The notes: a model not told the origin generated them from the letters alone. A DNA stretch of 64,000 bases from Halichoerus grypus (GCF_964656455.1 NC_135712.1:71863239-71927238); one strand, 5' to 3'. Counted from the first letter of the stretch, positions 1 to 11,505 are shown. Made by a program: numbers and translations.

Positions 1-214
1 TAGCAGCTTCTCCCAGTGTGCGCCTTGAGGCAGTCAGGTGGACAGGAACTCTGTAGTAGTGATGAAGGGGGCTGCCAGGGCGTTGGTCCCTTGTGTAGAA
101 GCACCATGCACGGGCCTTCCTTTTGAAAACTGTGCTCCTGTTGAAGAATGGAGATCTGCAAAAAATGATTAGGATCTGTTGTAATGCAGAGAGTATGAAT
201 TTTAGGGGCAGCTG

Positions 215-415
215 GACTAGGGTAATTTAAAATCCAGACTCTGCCATTTTTTAGTTACTTTACTTCCTTGAGACTTTGCTACCTTACTGATGTATTGGAC
301 ATAATGATAGTACCTTTGGGGTGGTTGTTAGAACTAAAGAAAATACAGGGAAAGCTGTGAGCGTGATACTTAGCTCCCAAGATGAGACCTGCCTTAACTA
401 TTATTATCGATAAAC
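215..415 (+). repeat. MIR SINE
   Basis: The order 'ccagactctgccatttt', 'agttactttacttccttgaga', 'gataatgatagtacct' and the degraded 3' part follow the MIR consensus (acquired residue pattern, CCTCAGTTTCC-type core, then GATAATAATAGTACC). It is old and diverged. Confidence 0.55.
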
Positions 416-499
416 CCTGGGAAATGACTTGAACAGTAGCATGTTGTAGAGGACAGTCCTCCAGTTGGCTTTCTTGGCTGACATATCCGAGTTCCAGCT

Positions 500-501
<2 letters not shown>

Positions 502-544
<43 letters not shown>

Positions 545-571
545 TGTGTGTGAGAGGGAGAGAGAGAGAGA
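502..571 (+). repeat. (TG)n-(GA)n compound microsatellite
   Basis: About 25 TG units with one TT interruption (502-552) pass directly into a GA-rich tract (552-571). It is likely to be length-polymorphic. Confidence 0.95.
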
Positions 572-589
572 ATAAATTATATTAAAGTG

Positions 590-2220
590 TTATTTTCTTT
601 ATCGTTTGTAAAATTTTTCAGCCTTTTTACTTTGAACATGTAGTTTACCAACAAGAAATTGATTATTTTTAAGGAGAAGTATTTTACTAAGTCTCAATTA
701 AGTAAAGCAAGACGGTCAGCAGTTTGAGAACAGCTGAAGGTTCTTGAGAAAGATTCCAATATACCTAGTTCTTAGGATTCCTTTTATATCTTGCTAGGTG
801 GGTACATTTTTGTAAATGTAGTGCTTTGCATTTCTAATTAATGTTTGTATTTGGTTGGTTTTAATATGTAGTTATAGTTAAAGAAGAAAAACAAGAATGG
901 ATGGAAGAGCAAAATAATGTGGTTGGCCCTGCCCAGAACGGGACTGGGGTGGGGGGGCAGGTGGCCCAAGCACATCACCTCCTAGGGGGCTGGATCCCCA
1001 TGTGCGGAGTGCTGTGAGGAGGGCCGCTGAAAGCAGATGTGAGCTGGGTAGGGGCGTTTGCATCTCACCTCCACTGTCCCATGGTTGGGCTGTGTGAGAG
1101 GTGAGTGGCATCCCAGCCGTGTGACCCATGTAGGATTGTCTCCGGCAGGCAGCTGGCCGGGAATTCAGGGTCCCTCCCTCCCAGCAGCTGTGGCTGGGAA
1201 GCAGTTTCTCTTTGCTCCCATTTCCTTTTTCCTGCCTCCGGGGACCGAGAGGGTTAAATGCTAATAAATCTTGATTGTTTGCTTGAGACGGGAGACTCTG
1301 AGAAGGGGTTAATGGTTGGAGAGAATGCTGATTGCCGTGGTTAATTTTGCCCCCTGGCACTTTGTGGACCCCCTTTTCTTTTTGAAAGGAGTTTGGAAGC
1401 AGCTTTTAGTCCTGTTGAACTGAAGTTGTAAATGCAAGGTCGTTCTAGGCAAAACAAAACAAATGCTCTCTCTGCTCAAGGCAAAGTTGGGGGGGGGGTG
1501 CCTCTGTGTGTTTGGGATTTATTTTTATTTTCTAATCCTGTTAGCAACAGAAAAAGACTCTAAGGAGCCTCTGATTTTATTAGCACCGGGAGCAGTTTAT
1601 CTGTCGTCTGTGGGATCCCTGGCCAGATGTCCAGGGCTCCAAGTGTCTTCTTCCTCTCTCCTTCCCTCCCCTCCCTCTAGGGAATGCTTTGGAGAATTGA
1701 GCTGCGGCCTGGGGGGCAGGAGTGCTGATGGTTTATCTCCGCTCTCAGGATGGGGGCTGCCCAGCCTGTCTGTTGCGGGGTAGTACGTTATAACTTGCAG
1801 TAGAGGTGGCAGTGGGAAGACAGTGGTGGAAGAATAGAAAGAGGGCTTGGCACCTGTTGACACTGTTGGATGGCCACCGTCTGAGGTTCTTTGCTGAGAG
1901 GACCATAGACCCTTCCTGTGCTGGCCGACCCTCCTCTCCTCCTGCGTGGCTGCAGTTTCACACCTCGCCAGCAGGGGTCTCACCTGGGTCAGATCCAGGG
2001 CTGCTTGCAGGTGGGAGAACCTTCTCAGGGCTCCTCCCCCTCAACAGTTTAGAATCACTGAGCTCTGGAACGGCTCCACCTAATGAGATTTAGACACCAT
2101 TTTGAGGATCCGAGAGAGGAAGAGGCTCATCCCTTGAGAGAGGGTGTGTTTGGAGCCACGCCGGGGCCAGAACCTTCTTGCGGGTGGGGTGGGGGTGCAG
2201 AGTAAAGCGAGAGCATTTCT
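590..2220. other. Unique intronic DNA without recognised feature
   Basis: An AT-rich start changes to GC-richer DNA after 900, with G-runs at about 951-957 and 1489-1497. Open frames here are short and overlap on both strands, as expected by chance. No repeat family was recognised. Confidence 0.5.
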
Positions 2221-2292
2221 CTATCTTTAACATTAGTGAATGATGGAATGAATGTATATTTGGCTTCTACAAGGAGATTTTATTTTTCTCAC

Positions 2293-2322
2293 AGTGATAA
2301 TATAATTTTATTGATTATCACT
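2293..2322. repeat. 9-bp perfect inverted repeat in AT-rich DNA
   Basis: Arms agtgataat (2293-2301) and attatcact (2314-2322) flank a 12-bp loop. The surrounding 2220-2560 is AT-rich with several TAAT cores. It could be a chance hairpin or a paired homeodomain-type site; nothing in the sequence decides this. Confidence 0.5.
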
Positions 2323-3082
2323 TTATTAATGACAACAAGTTGAACACTTGACATAAGGAGCCCACATCTAATTCAAGCTTCCTTTTCTATAGGAATCAGC
2401 ACCTATGGCTTCAAATAAATAGTTAAATGCTACACATCAGTGAAATGCTGCCTGAAATTAATCAGACAGTCTCACACTTACTAAATGTAATTACTCCAGG
2501 TAAAGGTAAGGCTTTCAGCTTATTAAGAAGTAATGGTATTAGGATAAGAGAAGTGTTTTGATTTCAAATGCCGGTGACAGTTGTGGATGTCACAAAGAAA
2601 GGAAAAGCTAAGCCCAGCGAGGCTGCAATTATCTTGGTTTCCTCACAACTTCGCTGATGGTGGCGGAATGATCTGCAGGGGCTCAGCTGCAGCTTTGCAC
2701 TCAGGGGCTCTGAGCAGAGGGCACGTGGCACTCGCTGATCCCCCGTGCCCCCAGGTGATGGTCTCCCAGCCCTTGCTCTGAGGCCTGGGTGTGGACACGG
2801 AGGCATACTTAGCTGGAGCTTCCAGGGACGGACGGCGGTTTCCGGAGGTGTCTGAGCAGCTCCCACCGCAAAGCAGTACAGTGAGCAAACCCTCCAAATG
2901 TGGCCCTCACTGCCTAGGGAAGCAGGGCCTTTACAGCAATTTAAGTGCTTAATATCTTTTGACTACTTTTTATGAAAAATGTAAACAAACCACTCTCAAG
3001 CCATTAACTTTTTAAAGGTATGTGTTAAAGGATGGTTTCTTTTGATTATGTCATATTTCTCTCCCCCATCTAACACATTTCT

Positions 3083-3101
3083 GACACACACACACACACA
3101 C
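3083..3101. repeat. (CA)n microsatellite
   Basis: Nine to ten CA units are followed by a T-run at about 3107-3117. Confidence 0.9.
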
Positions 3102-3538
3102 TGCCTTTTTTTTTTTAAAGAACAGAAATTTAAATAGAAGTCCGCTATAAAATTTTGCATATGAGCCTTCCTCCTGTGGACTTCATGTGGCATTTTGCCA
3201 TTGGGCTTAGATCAAATGAAATAATACAGTATCTAGATATAAGTCTGCGCTTCCCAAGCTTTGGGAAATATCCTAGGGACACTTGTATTTGGGGAGTCCT
3301 TGGGGTACTCCAAATCACAAGAATAACCTACTGCATCTTCCTGAAGAGTCATTCACTCAAAGATGTAGCAGTGGGGAAATTGGTATGTTAAAACACATAT
3401 GGCTATATTACAGAGTAGAATATTAAAGTTTTTGAATCTTTCAGATAAGGCACTTGGCACCAGCTGTGTCCCAAGTCTCTCCACACTGGCCTCTGCCCTT
3501 TCCCCAGGGCGGCACGGGGGAGGGGGGGTGTTTAGAAG

Positions 3539-3762
3539 CCCTGGTTGATATCTTTTTTTTTTTTTTAAAGATTTTATTTATTTGACAGAGACACAGCAAG
3601 AGAGGGAACACAAGCAGGGACAGAGGGAGAGGGAGAAGCAGGCTCCCCACCGAGCAGGGAGCCTGATGCGGGACTCGATCCCAGAACCCTGGGATCATGA
3701 CCTGAGCTGAAGGCAGACGCTTAACGATTGAGCCACCCAGGTGCCCTGGTTGATATCTTTTT
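3539..3762 (-). mobile_element. SINEC (CAN-SINE) with target-site duplication
   Basis: A full-length tRNA-derived carnivore SINE on the minus strand. Read on +, it goes from the T-rich tail (3553) through the pyrimidine-rich body to the reversed head 'gagccacccaggtgcc', ending near 3744. A near-perfect duplication, 'ccctggttgatatctttt', flanks it on both sides. This indicates a fairly recent, intact L1-mediated insertion. Confidence 0.95.
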
Positions 3763-3869
3763 ATGGTCTCATTCTTGTAATCTTATTTCATCATTATGAA
3801 CTAGAGGCATGCCACGAAAGTGAGTTTGGTTATACTTGTGAATACAAGGGAAGTAGAAATACAGACTAG

Positions 3870-4050
3870 CCCGTGGTTCCTAGATGTCAGTGCAGCCAAT
3901 CGTGATCACCCAGGGAGCCTCTCCAAACGCAGGTCTTCTCCCACGGGGATTCTGAGTCAGTGGCTGTAGGGTGGGGCCTCCAAATGTGCATTTTAAGCAT
4001 GCATCCAAAGTGATTCTGGCCTGTAGCTAGATTTGGAGGCCAAAGAACCA
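3870..4050 (+). mobile_element. MER5A-like hAT-Charlie MITE
   Basis: The motifs 'gtggttcctag', 'atcacccagggagcct', 'gattctgagtcagt', 'ggtggggcct' and 'tgcattttaa' occur in the order of MER5A, the short non-autonomous hAT element of placental mammals. Terminal repeats are degraded. Confidence 0.7.
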
Positions 4051-4059
4051 AACAGTTCT

Positions 4060-5990
4060 TATTCTGACTATAGGACTCCGGGAAAGGGGCTGCAAACGGG
4101 AGCCCAACAGACCAGGTGGAAGAATGGTTTCTTTTCCCTGTAGCGTTTTTTTTTTGTTGTTGTTTAAGGTGTATTCATTGCCAGCATTTAAAACCAGGAT
4201 ACTGCATAGCTTTTCTTTACAACGCAGAGGTTGGGACAGTGTTAGGCTGCCTTCTCTGCAAGGCCCATGGCCGCCGCTGAGCAGGGGCAGTGGCAGCCTG
4301 TTCTGGCTCTCAGGGTCTGCATGACCTGGGCCTCCCCCCGCCAGCTTTGCTCGTTCCCATCACCGCCTGGCCACCTGGCCACTTGAGGCTTTGATCCTGC
4401 TCGGCGAACACGTGGCCATGCATAATGTTCTTCAGTCATAACTCGAGGAGCTGAGTCACAAATGTCCTTTTGCAGCGAGTGGCAGGAGGCTGTTGCTGAC
4501 TCCCCTCCCCCTCTCCCGGCCTCAAGGCAACAGCTTGCCTTTGCTCCCACCTGAGAAGTGACTCATTTCTAGAGAGAGGACTCATCTGGTGAGAAGAAGG
4601 GACTTCAGAGGAGGAGCTGTTGAGACAGAACCATCGCCTCTGCCTAGTACTTCCCTTGTCTTCAGTCACTTCCCTGTGCTTCTGCATGCGTTTCCTCTCA
4701 TGCACCTGTCCTCCCGGAAAACACCCGCACGGGCACACACATGTGGGCACATGCACACATGGGAGGACCCCTCGCCGCCATCCTCACAGGACGGGCCCCC
4801 AGCATCCCTGCTCTGGCCAGTCCGCTTCATGGGCATGAGCACCCCTCCTCCTCTCACTCTGGGTCCCCTTCTAAACCCTAGGTCTGTCCGTGTTGAATGT
4901 GTAAAAGGGAGCCCAGACGGCATTAGATCGTTTTTATAGGAAAATGCGCTCAGAATTCCAAGCAACAGACTTGGAGCGGTGAGCTGCTCAAGCATCGAAC
5001 CCCGGCATCCTGTCAGGAGGCTGGTGAGAGCACACGGTTCGGCAGGAACATTAGGTGCTGTCAGCCTCTGTGGCCCCACTCAGCAAGGAGAAGCATGGCC
5101 TCCTCCTGTTTGCTTCTGAGATGTAACAGGGGCTCTCTCTCATTCCTCGAGGTCAAAGGATGCCGTTGGGATTGGTCACTTGATAGGATTTCCGAAGGTC
5201 TCAGAGCGTCGCCTCTCCCCTCATTTATCGGAGTCTAGGTAAAGGCACTGAGACAGTGAATGTCAACAGCCTTTAAAGAGCAAAGAACATTTCCCCTTTT
5301 AAATTTAACTCCTTTCTTGCCTCACCTGGATTGGTTCTTTCTGGGCCCTGAGCAAGTATGACTTCAGCCCACACAGCCTCTAACAATTCCAGAAATGATG
5401 AACACAGCTGCTCGGTGGGGCCGCATGCCTGCACTCTTCTTTTTCTTGGCGACTAAACCACCCGGTGGCCAGCATCGAGAAACTAGGCCCAGCCTTGTGG
5501 CCCCGAATCCCAGGCGCTGTCCTCGAAAATCCCTGTTTCCATGTAGGATTCCAGCTACACCTTCCGTCTACTGCCCACAGCACTGATGGTCGCCAGTGTT
5601 AGCCTGTCTCCCCACCAGGTACTGGCTGTGAATGGAGCCATGCCTTTTCCGTTCCTTAGAAAGCTAAAACTTCGGCAAAATCAGAAAACATTCATTCTAA
5701 CCTCACTTTGGAAAATTATAGAGTCAGAACTGCCAGATGTATTTTCTGACATATCTCAATTTCATACATTTCATCCTAACAAAGGGCCAGGTGTTCTCAT
5801 TTTCATTCAGAAAATATGTTAATCAGAGATACATGTATAACCACCATGTTTTACCCAAATTTCTCTGAAATGTATAGTACACAAAAGGAATACCCTGGGG
5901 CTAATTAATGTTTTAAAATATTTACTTAAAGCAGGTAGAAGTTACATACATTTCTAGAAAAATAAGTAAGTGGGAAGGGAGTGGTTTTGC
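4060..5990. other. Unique intronic DNA without recognised feature
   Basis: Mixed composition with a CA-rich patch at about 4735-4765. Several open frames of about 100 codons overlap on both strands here and show no conserved protein character. Confidence 0.45.
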
Positions 5991-5994
5991 AAAC

Positions 5995-6015
5995 TTTTTT
6001 TTTTTTTTTTTTTTT
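5995..6015. repeat. Poly-T tract (21 bp)
   Basis: An uninterrupted T run not attached to a recognised SINE or LINE; the nearest SINE starts about 50 bp away in the opposite sense. Confidence 0.9.
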
Positions 6016-6049
6016 AACCACTTTTACCATGGCAGTGCCCTGAGAATAT

Positions 6050-6244
6050 AAGTACTAACCTGCTGGGGCACCTGGGTGGTTCAGTCACTTAAGCATCTGA
6101 CTCTTGATTTCAGCTCAGGTCCTGATCTCAGGGTCATGAGATCTAGCCCCTTGTTGGGCTCCACGCTGGGTGTGGGGGCTATTTAAGATCCCCCCCGCCT
6201 CTCTCCCCCCTCCCCCGGGGGAAAAAAAGAAAGTACTAACCTGC
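6050..6244 (+). mobile_element. SINEC, older subfamily, with perfect 14-bp TSD
   Basis: The body at 6064-6230 has the variant 'gactcttgatttcagctcag' and 'ttgggctccacgctgggtgtgg' typical of the subfamily without the 'ccctgctcagcgggga' block. An identical duplication, aagtactaacctgc, stands at 6050-6063 and 6231-6244. The C-rich tail and short A-run are intact. Confidence 0.95.
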
Positions 6245-6639
6245 CAGGGCGATTCTGTCTTTTCCTAGTGTGATTTGAGCGGCTTTAGGGAAGTAGTGGA
6301 GGTACAGTGTTCCTGTCTGTGCTAGGAATTAATTAAGTAGATTATGTTCAGTCGGGTGGGGCACATACATCCCAGCTCTGAAAGGATGGCGTGGTGCCGG
6401 CAAGTGTCCTGGCAGGCTCTGAAAACAGCGTGGACTTAGTGGCGGTAGCCTCATTGCCATGTGCTGTGAGGTGTTTTGGGCTACCCCACCGAGGCTGGGT
6501 ATGGCCGGGGCTGCTCCCAGCAGCCTTCTCAGACACTGGCAGGCACCTAGGGGCTATGTGGCCACATGTGGCACCTAGCTATCATGGGAAAGGCACGTTT
6601 TATCCTCGCTGTTTGGTGGTGAGGGTCTCCCTGTCTAGA

Positions 6640-7110
6640 CGTGACTTCAATTCATGTGTACTGAGTCCCTACTTGGTACCAGCACTGGGCTAGGCAGCAG
6701 GGATTCGGATATGGAAAGACATGGTCCCCCTCCTCTAAGAACTGCCAGCTTAATAGGACCGAGAGGTACACAGGATGATTGCAAACGGCACAACCACCTC
6801 CAAGGCCTGGAGGAGGGAGCTTCACAGAGCATGTGGCCTCTGAGCTGGATTGTAATGAAGGGAAGTCTGGTGGATGAGGAGGGAGAAGGACACAGCATAG
6901 AAGAGCAGTAGCGCAGGGCCCCAGCAGGTGTCCCGTGCAGACACTCCAGCTACTTTGGTCTGGACGGAGGATGACGGAAGGGTGCTTGGGAGGAGAGAAG
7001 GATGCGTTGGCCAGGGGCAGGGGCCAAATCCTGGGGTGGGGGGTGTCTCATGTGTTGTGCTGAGGAATTGGAGTTAATTCAGTAGGCAGTGAGGAGCATG
7101 ATGTCACCCC
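6640..7110 (+). repeat. Ancient interspersed repeat, family uncertain
   Basis: The sequence runs 'ctgagtccctacttggtaccagcactgggctagg', then a description-like order of 'gggattcggatatg', 'catggtccccctcctctaagaa' and 'gagctggattgtaatg'. It resembles a common old mammalian repeat built around TGTGCCAGGCACTG. I recognise the pattern but cannot name the family with confidence. A second similar copy follows at 7205-7470. Confidence 0.4.
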
Positions 7111-7204
7111 AGTGTCAGGGTAGAAGACTCTGGGCACCTGCCTGTCCTAGCTAAATCAAGCTGTCTTGTTATGTTGGCAGTCAAAATGCTAGGCTATAAC
7201 TGAC

Positions 7205-7470
7205 TTCCATCCCATAGAGGTCACACTCTCTGAGAAGAGACTCCATGCCAGTGTGTAGGCAGGAGATTCAGAGATGAACAGGAAACCAGCCCTGTCCACC
7301 TGTCCCGCAGAGGTCCGCAGGCTGGTGGGAGAGGGAGGCAGACAGACATGGCTGGACCCCTTGTTGCAAGGAGTGATAGCCCGCTGTATGTAGGAAGCAG
7401 CAGGAGCAAGGGCAGTGGGGAGATTTGTTCCAAGTGCAAGATCTCAGAAGGCTTTTTGTAGGAGATGGAA
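7205..7470 (+). repeat. Second copy of the ancient repeat at 6640-7110
   Basis: The same order of blocks (duplicated 'gattcagagatgaacag', then 'ccagccctgtccacctg', then 'caggagcaagggcagtgggg' and 'ttccaagtgcaaga') suggests another diverged member of the family. Confidence 0.35.
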
Positions 7471-8489
7471 ATGCCAGATTCCCCCCAAATTACTTACTGT
7501 ACTTCATTTAGCCTGTTGTCTTTTTTTTAAGTATTGACAGGAAGATTTTTTTCTCTTCCTTCTTCCGTTTCTGTTCAGCGAGAAACAGACCCCCAATATT
7601 ACCAAACTACATCTTAAAAATAATTTTTTCTTAAGAACCCCTGTACTGAACAAGATTTCAACTATAGTTACTGCATTTAATTCTTCATCAGATGGTTCTA
7701 TCTTCACTAAATTGCACAGGGAAGGGGGCTTAGGAACTAGTTTATTATAACAGATTTCCTTTCAGCAACTTGACTGTGTCCAGACTGACAGTGCAGGCCC
7801 CCAACTGCCTTGCTGGGCTGGACGGGTGGATGCTTCAGTGGCATATGCTAAAGGTGTTTCTCTGTGGTCCCGAGGCCTGGCTGGTGATGGAGGCAGAACA
7901 CAGCCTGTCCAGGTTCCCCACATGTGAATCCGTGTACCTGCACCAGGGTCTGCCTTGTACATGTGAAGCTGAACAGGTTTCTTTCTCTCTCAGAGTTTTA
8001 TTATTTCAGTCTCTTGCGAAGGGAGAAAGAGAGGAGAAAACGGTGCCTCTTAAACAGAAAGCAGTGTTGTTTGAGAACCTGACCTCTGTGCCACATGTCT
8101 TCGGCTCCCTCGGAACATTCCATGTTAATTATACAGTATGCCGCTGCCACAGTTTTTCTTTTGGCATCCGCAACTTTGGAAAACAGATCAATTGTGATTG
8201 CAGCGTGGTCTGAGCTCGAAGCAGTAAGAAAGGGAAAGCCACAGCCCTGTGGGGGCTGAAGGCCTCAAGGTGGCTCGGAGATCACCGCCCGAGAGCAGAG
8301 GGGCAACAGGAGGGGTTCCCCAGAGCAGGTGGCATTGGGAGTGCAGACAGAGAGCGAGACTCCATCCGATTCTGTCACGAAAAAGCGGCTCACCTCTGTC
8401 GCCTGAGCTCAGCATCAGGGCGAGCGCCGGGAGGGATCCCCCAGGGACCTTGCCCAGCATCTGGGCCCAGTGGCTTCTCCTCCCCCACT

Positions 8490-8690
8490 TTTCTTATTGT
8501 GGTAGAATCTATAGGACATAAAATTTGCCTTTTTAACTGTTTTTACGTGTATGCTGACTGGCGTTTAATTCCATTCACAGTGTGCAACCATCACCACTCT
8601 CTAGTCCCCAAATATTTTTATCACTCATAAAGAAACTGTACCCATTAAGTAGGAACTTCCCAATCTCCCTCTTCCTATGTGTCTAGTGTA
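8490..8690. repeat. Old L1 3'-UTR-like fragment
   Basis: 'ttattgtggtagaatctataggacataaaatttgcc', then 'gtgtgcaaccatcaccactctctagtcc' and 'gaaactgtacccattaagtagg' match a well-known old mammalian L1 3' region pattern. Subfamily and orientation were not assigned. Confidence 0.5.
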
Positions 8691-8992
8691 CTTTGAGTCT
8701 CTCTGCATTTGCCCATCCCATAGGCGTGTAAGTGCCCTCCCCCGCCGCTCTCTGCCGTTTCTAGCCCCGGAGCACGCTGTCGCCTTGTAGTGTCCCCCAC
8801 CTGCCGGGCCTCTGGGGCTCCTCCGCATTCATACTGAGGTCGGACTCTCCAGGGTTCCCGCAATAGCCTGCTCTTCTTCTGTCTGGAGCATTTGGGCTGA
8901 AGCGCTCTTTCTGCCCACCTGACTGCCCCGGGTGAGGTTCTTTGTGCGAGGGTCTCCTCTCCACCTAGGAGCAGTGGGAGGGAGCAGCAGGG

Positions 8993-9044
8993 CTGCGTCA
9001 CAGAGCAGATGCTTGGGGATGTGTTTGTCTTAGCGGATGGTCAC
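8993..9044. repeat. 52-bp direct repeat, copy 1
   Basis: An exact 52-base match to 10650-10701, beginning ctgcgtcacagagcag and ending ggatggtcac. Homology stops abruptly on both sides. The unit is not part of a repeat family I recognise. Confidence 0.95.
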
Positions 9045-9087
9045 TGGGTGCTCACTGTGCCCCGAGGGGCCGTGGAGGACCGTGTCA

Positions 9088-9255
9088 TAGGAGGGGCTCT
9101 GGAGCCAGGCTGCGTGCGTTCAAACCCAGGCCTCACTGCTTCCCAAATTCCTTCCCCTCTGTACGCCTCGGGTTCCTTATCTACAAAATGGGGCTAACAG
9201 TAGCGCTTACCTCACAAGCTGGTGAAGGTGTGTACGGTGCTTAGAACCATGCTTC
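9088..9255 (+). repeat. MIR SINE
   Basis: 'gctctggagccaggctgcgtgcgttcaaacccaggcctcactgc', then 'cctcgggttccttatctacaaaatggggctaacagtagc', follows the MIR consensus through its core and 3' part. Confidence 0.8.
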
Positions 9256-9320
9256 CCCATGCTGGCGTGAGCTGCCTTCTGAGCATCTGCCATCACTAGG
9301 GCCATGGTCGACGCCTGCGT

Positions 9321-9400
9321 CACAAAGCTGTGAGGATGATGAGATCATCCGTGTAGTTTTAAAACGGGCTCGCACGTACTAAGCATCCAGTAAATGTCAC
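9321..9400 (+). repeat. MIR 3' fragment
   Basis: 'aaagctgtgaggatgatgaga' and 'actaagcatccagtaaatgt' match the MIR 3' end (TTGTGAGGATTAAATGAG through TAAGCGCTCAATAAATG). It may be a second, truncated MIR or a displaced part of the copy at 9088. Confidence 0.55.
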
Positions 9401-9409
9401 CTACCAGTC

Positions 9410-9600
9410 TGTGTGTGTGTGTGTGTGTGTGTGGGAGTATATGGATATGTGTGAGTGTATTTATGCGTGTTTGTGTGTGTGTGGAGTGTATGTATGTGTG
9501 TAGGTGTGTGCGTATGTATGTGTGTGTGTGTGAATGTATGCATGTATGTGTGTACCTGTGAGTACGTGTGTGTGTGTGTGTTTATATGTATATGTATTTA
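9410..9600. repeat. TG-rich microsatellite cluster
   Basis: About 190 bp of (TG)n interrupted by TATG, GAGTG and CATG units. It encodes only Cys/Val/Met-rich nonsense in any frame. Alternating purine-pyrimidine sequence makes it a candidate Z-DNA former. Confidence 0.95.
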
Positions 9601-9609
9601 TTTTTACCT

Positions 9610-10640
9610 CAAAACCAACTCGGCACTGAGACCCGTTCCAGGGGCTCTCTCCAACTTGCAGTTGCCACAGTCCTGATGATACAGGGGCCTGGACCTCGGG
9701 CAGATAAAAACCCACCTGGACTTCCTGTGCTTTTGAAGACAAGAGTAGAGAAATAGCAAGACGGGTCTTCTCAGGAGCTGGTGAGGTAAAAATCAGTATG
9801 GCCTGCACGTGGAGACGCCCTCCGAGTTCACAGCACCGTCTTAGCTTTTTCTTCTTAAGTTTGGAAACAAATCATGCGAATTTGAATTCTTTTTAACCTC
9901 AGTCAGAAGAGCCTCACATTCCATCTCCATTCAGAAAGCTGAGTGGGCCTCACTGTTTATGTGGGTGCCCACGGTTTCAATCAAGATTCTCATTTTTTTT
10001 CTAATCCAGAGAAGAAAAGTTATCCTGTGAAAGCCAAGCTTTACAAAACTTGTCTCTATGCTTTGATTTTAATTACCAGTTAAAAGAAACCTCAACCCTG
10101 CTTGCTGAATTGCTGTGTGAAATGTTACCAGGGCATGGAGAAGGGCTGGGGCTGAAGAAGGAACGGCCTCCTTGCAGACACGTTCCTCTTTCTGAAGGAA
10201 GGAGGACTCAGAACTAGCTGGGAAGCTGAACTTCAGTTCCAACGCAGAGGAGATGTGTGTGTGCGTACATGTGTGTGTTGGGGATGCACTCTGGGAACAG
10301 AGCAAGGTTTCTGGGGATCACATGGCATTTCTCCTACTCAGAGCCCCCTGAGCTCCATGTTTGCATCCCCATCACTTACGGTGCTCCCTGTCTGGCCACC
10401 TATGTCCCTCCACACTGGACGTGGCCTGGGGCCATGCCAGAGGAGTCCCCCAGTCTCCCCTAGGTGGTCCCAGGCTCAGCAGGTAGCCCTTACAGTATGT
10501 TGAAACACCATAATTTTCTGAGTAATATGAGAGGGGCTTGTTTTTATGTATGGGGTGCAGGGGAGGCAGGATGCAGACTTGCTTGCTGAAGATGGATTGA
10601 CCATTGGTCTAATTTTTTCTCTTGTCTTTGCTTTAGACCC
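9610..10640. other. Unique intronic DNA without recognised feature
   Basis: No repeat or coding signal recognised apart from a short TG patch near 10250-10275. Confidence 0.4.
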
Positions 10641-10649
10641 TAGAAGCAA

Positions 10650-10701
10650 CTGCGTCACAGAGCAGATGCTTGGGGATGTGTTTGTCTTAGCGGATGGTCA
10701 C
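10650..10701. repeat. 52-bp direct repeat, copy 2
   Basis: Identical to 8993-9044 over 52 bases. Flanks differ completely (gaagcaa before and atattgggc after, against cagcaggg and tgggtgctc at copy 1). Confidence 0.95.
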
Positions 10702-11376
10702 ATATTGGGCTAAGTTCCCTGAGTCCCTAGCCTTTCCCTGGAAACAAGCAAGACCCTCTCTGAAGCTGCTTGAGGGATGAGAGAGGAAGGGTTTTGATAA
10801 ATGGTCCTTTTCCAGCCAGACTGGCTCATGCAGCTTCTGAAAGCACCCAGCTTTCTCCCGTTGAGCCGCTGGCCTGCAGTGGGCGTCAGACCCACTGAGT
10901 GGGGAGCACAGGGCTCCAGGCTGACTGCTCTTTGCTTCACTGTGGCCTTCTCATGTGTTAGCAGCCACTCCTGCTCATGCACAGACATCCAGATACCAGG
11001 TCACTTGAGGAACTGCCCATCAGCACGGCCCGAACTGCCCCTTTCCCCAGCATCATGCACATAAGCACTCAGAGCTAGACATAGAGATCCTCGGTCTAAG
11101 AGACAGGCTTTCAGGCCCTCGCACCCCCTCTCCCCCATCATGCAGGGCACAGGTTATGCGCCAGACCCAGGATTAGACACACAAGGAGAGGAAGGAGAAC
11201 TCTCATCATCCCCACCTCTGTGCACCAGAGTGTTCGTAAGTTACTTCACTGACTTCTCTAGCAAGTTCCCTCTCCTGAGGTATCCCTCTGGAGGTGTGTT
11301 GGCTGCTTCTGGTGGAGCTGGTGCCAGGATGCAGTTTGACTGACTCAAAAGCCCTTGCTCTTTCCTCTGCCTTCTC

Positions 11377-11505
11377 ACTACCCAAAATGTGGCTGGTGGA
11401 GCACGGCCTCAGCATTGCCTGGGAGCTTGTCGGAAGTGCAGAATGCCACTCCCTCGCCTGCTGAATCCCAGACCTAAGTTTGGTGTGCACAAGAAAGTTG
11501 GAGAA
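11377..11505 (+). mobile_element. MER5-like hAT-Charlie MITE fragment
   Basis: 'agcattgcctgggagcttgt', 'gaagtgcagaatgcc' and 'cctgctgaatc' followed by 'ttggagaaac' match the MER5 order (atcacctggagggcttgtta, cagattgct, tgattcag, ttgagaac). Confidence 0.6.

Noticed and set aside
9455..9676. Cys/Val-rich 73-codon frame
   Set aside because: Translation of a TG microsatellite.
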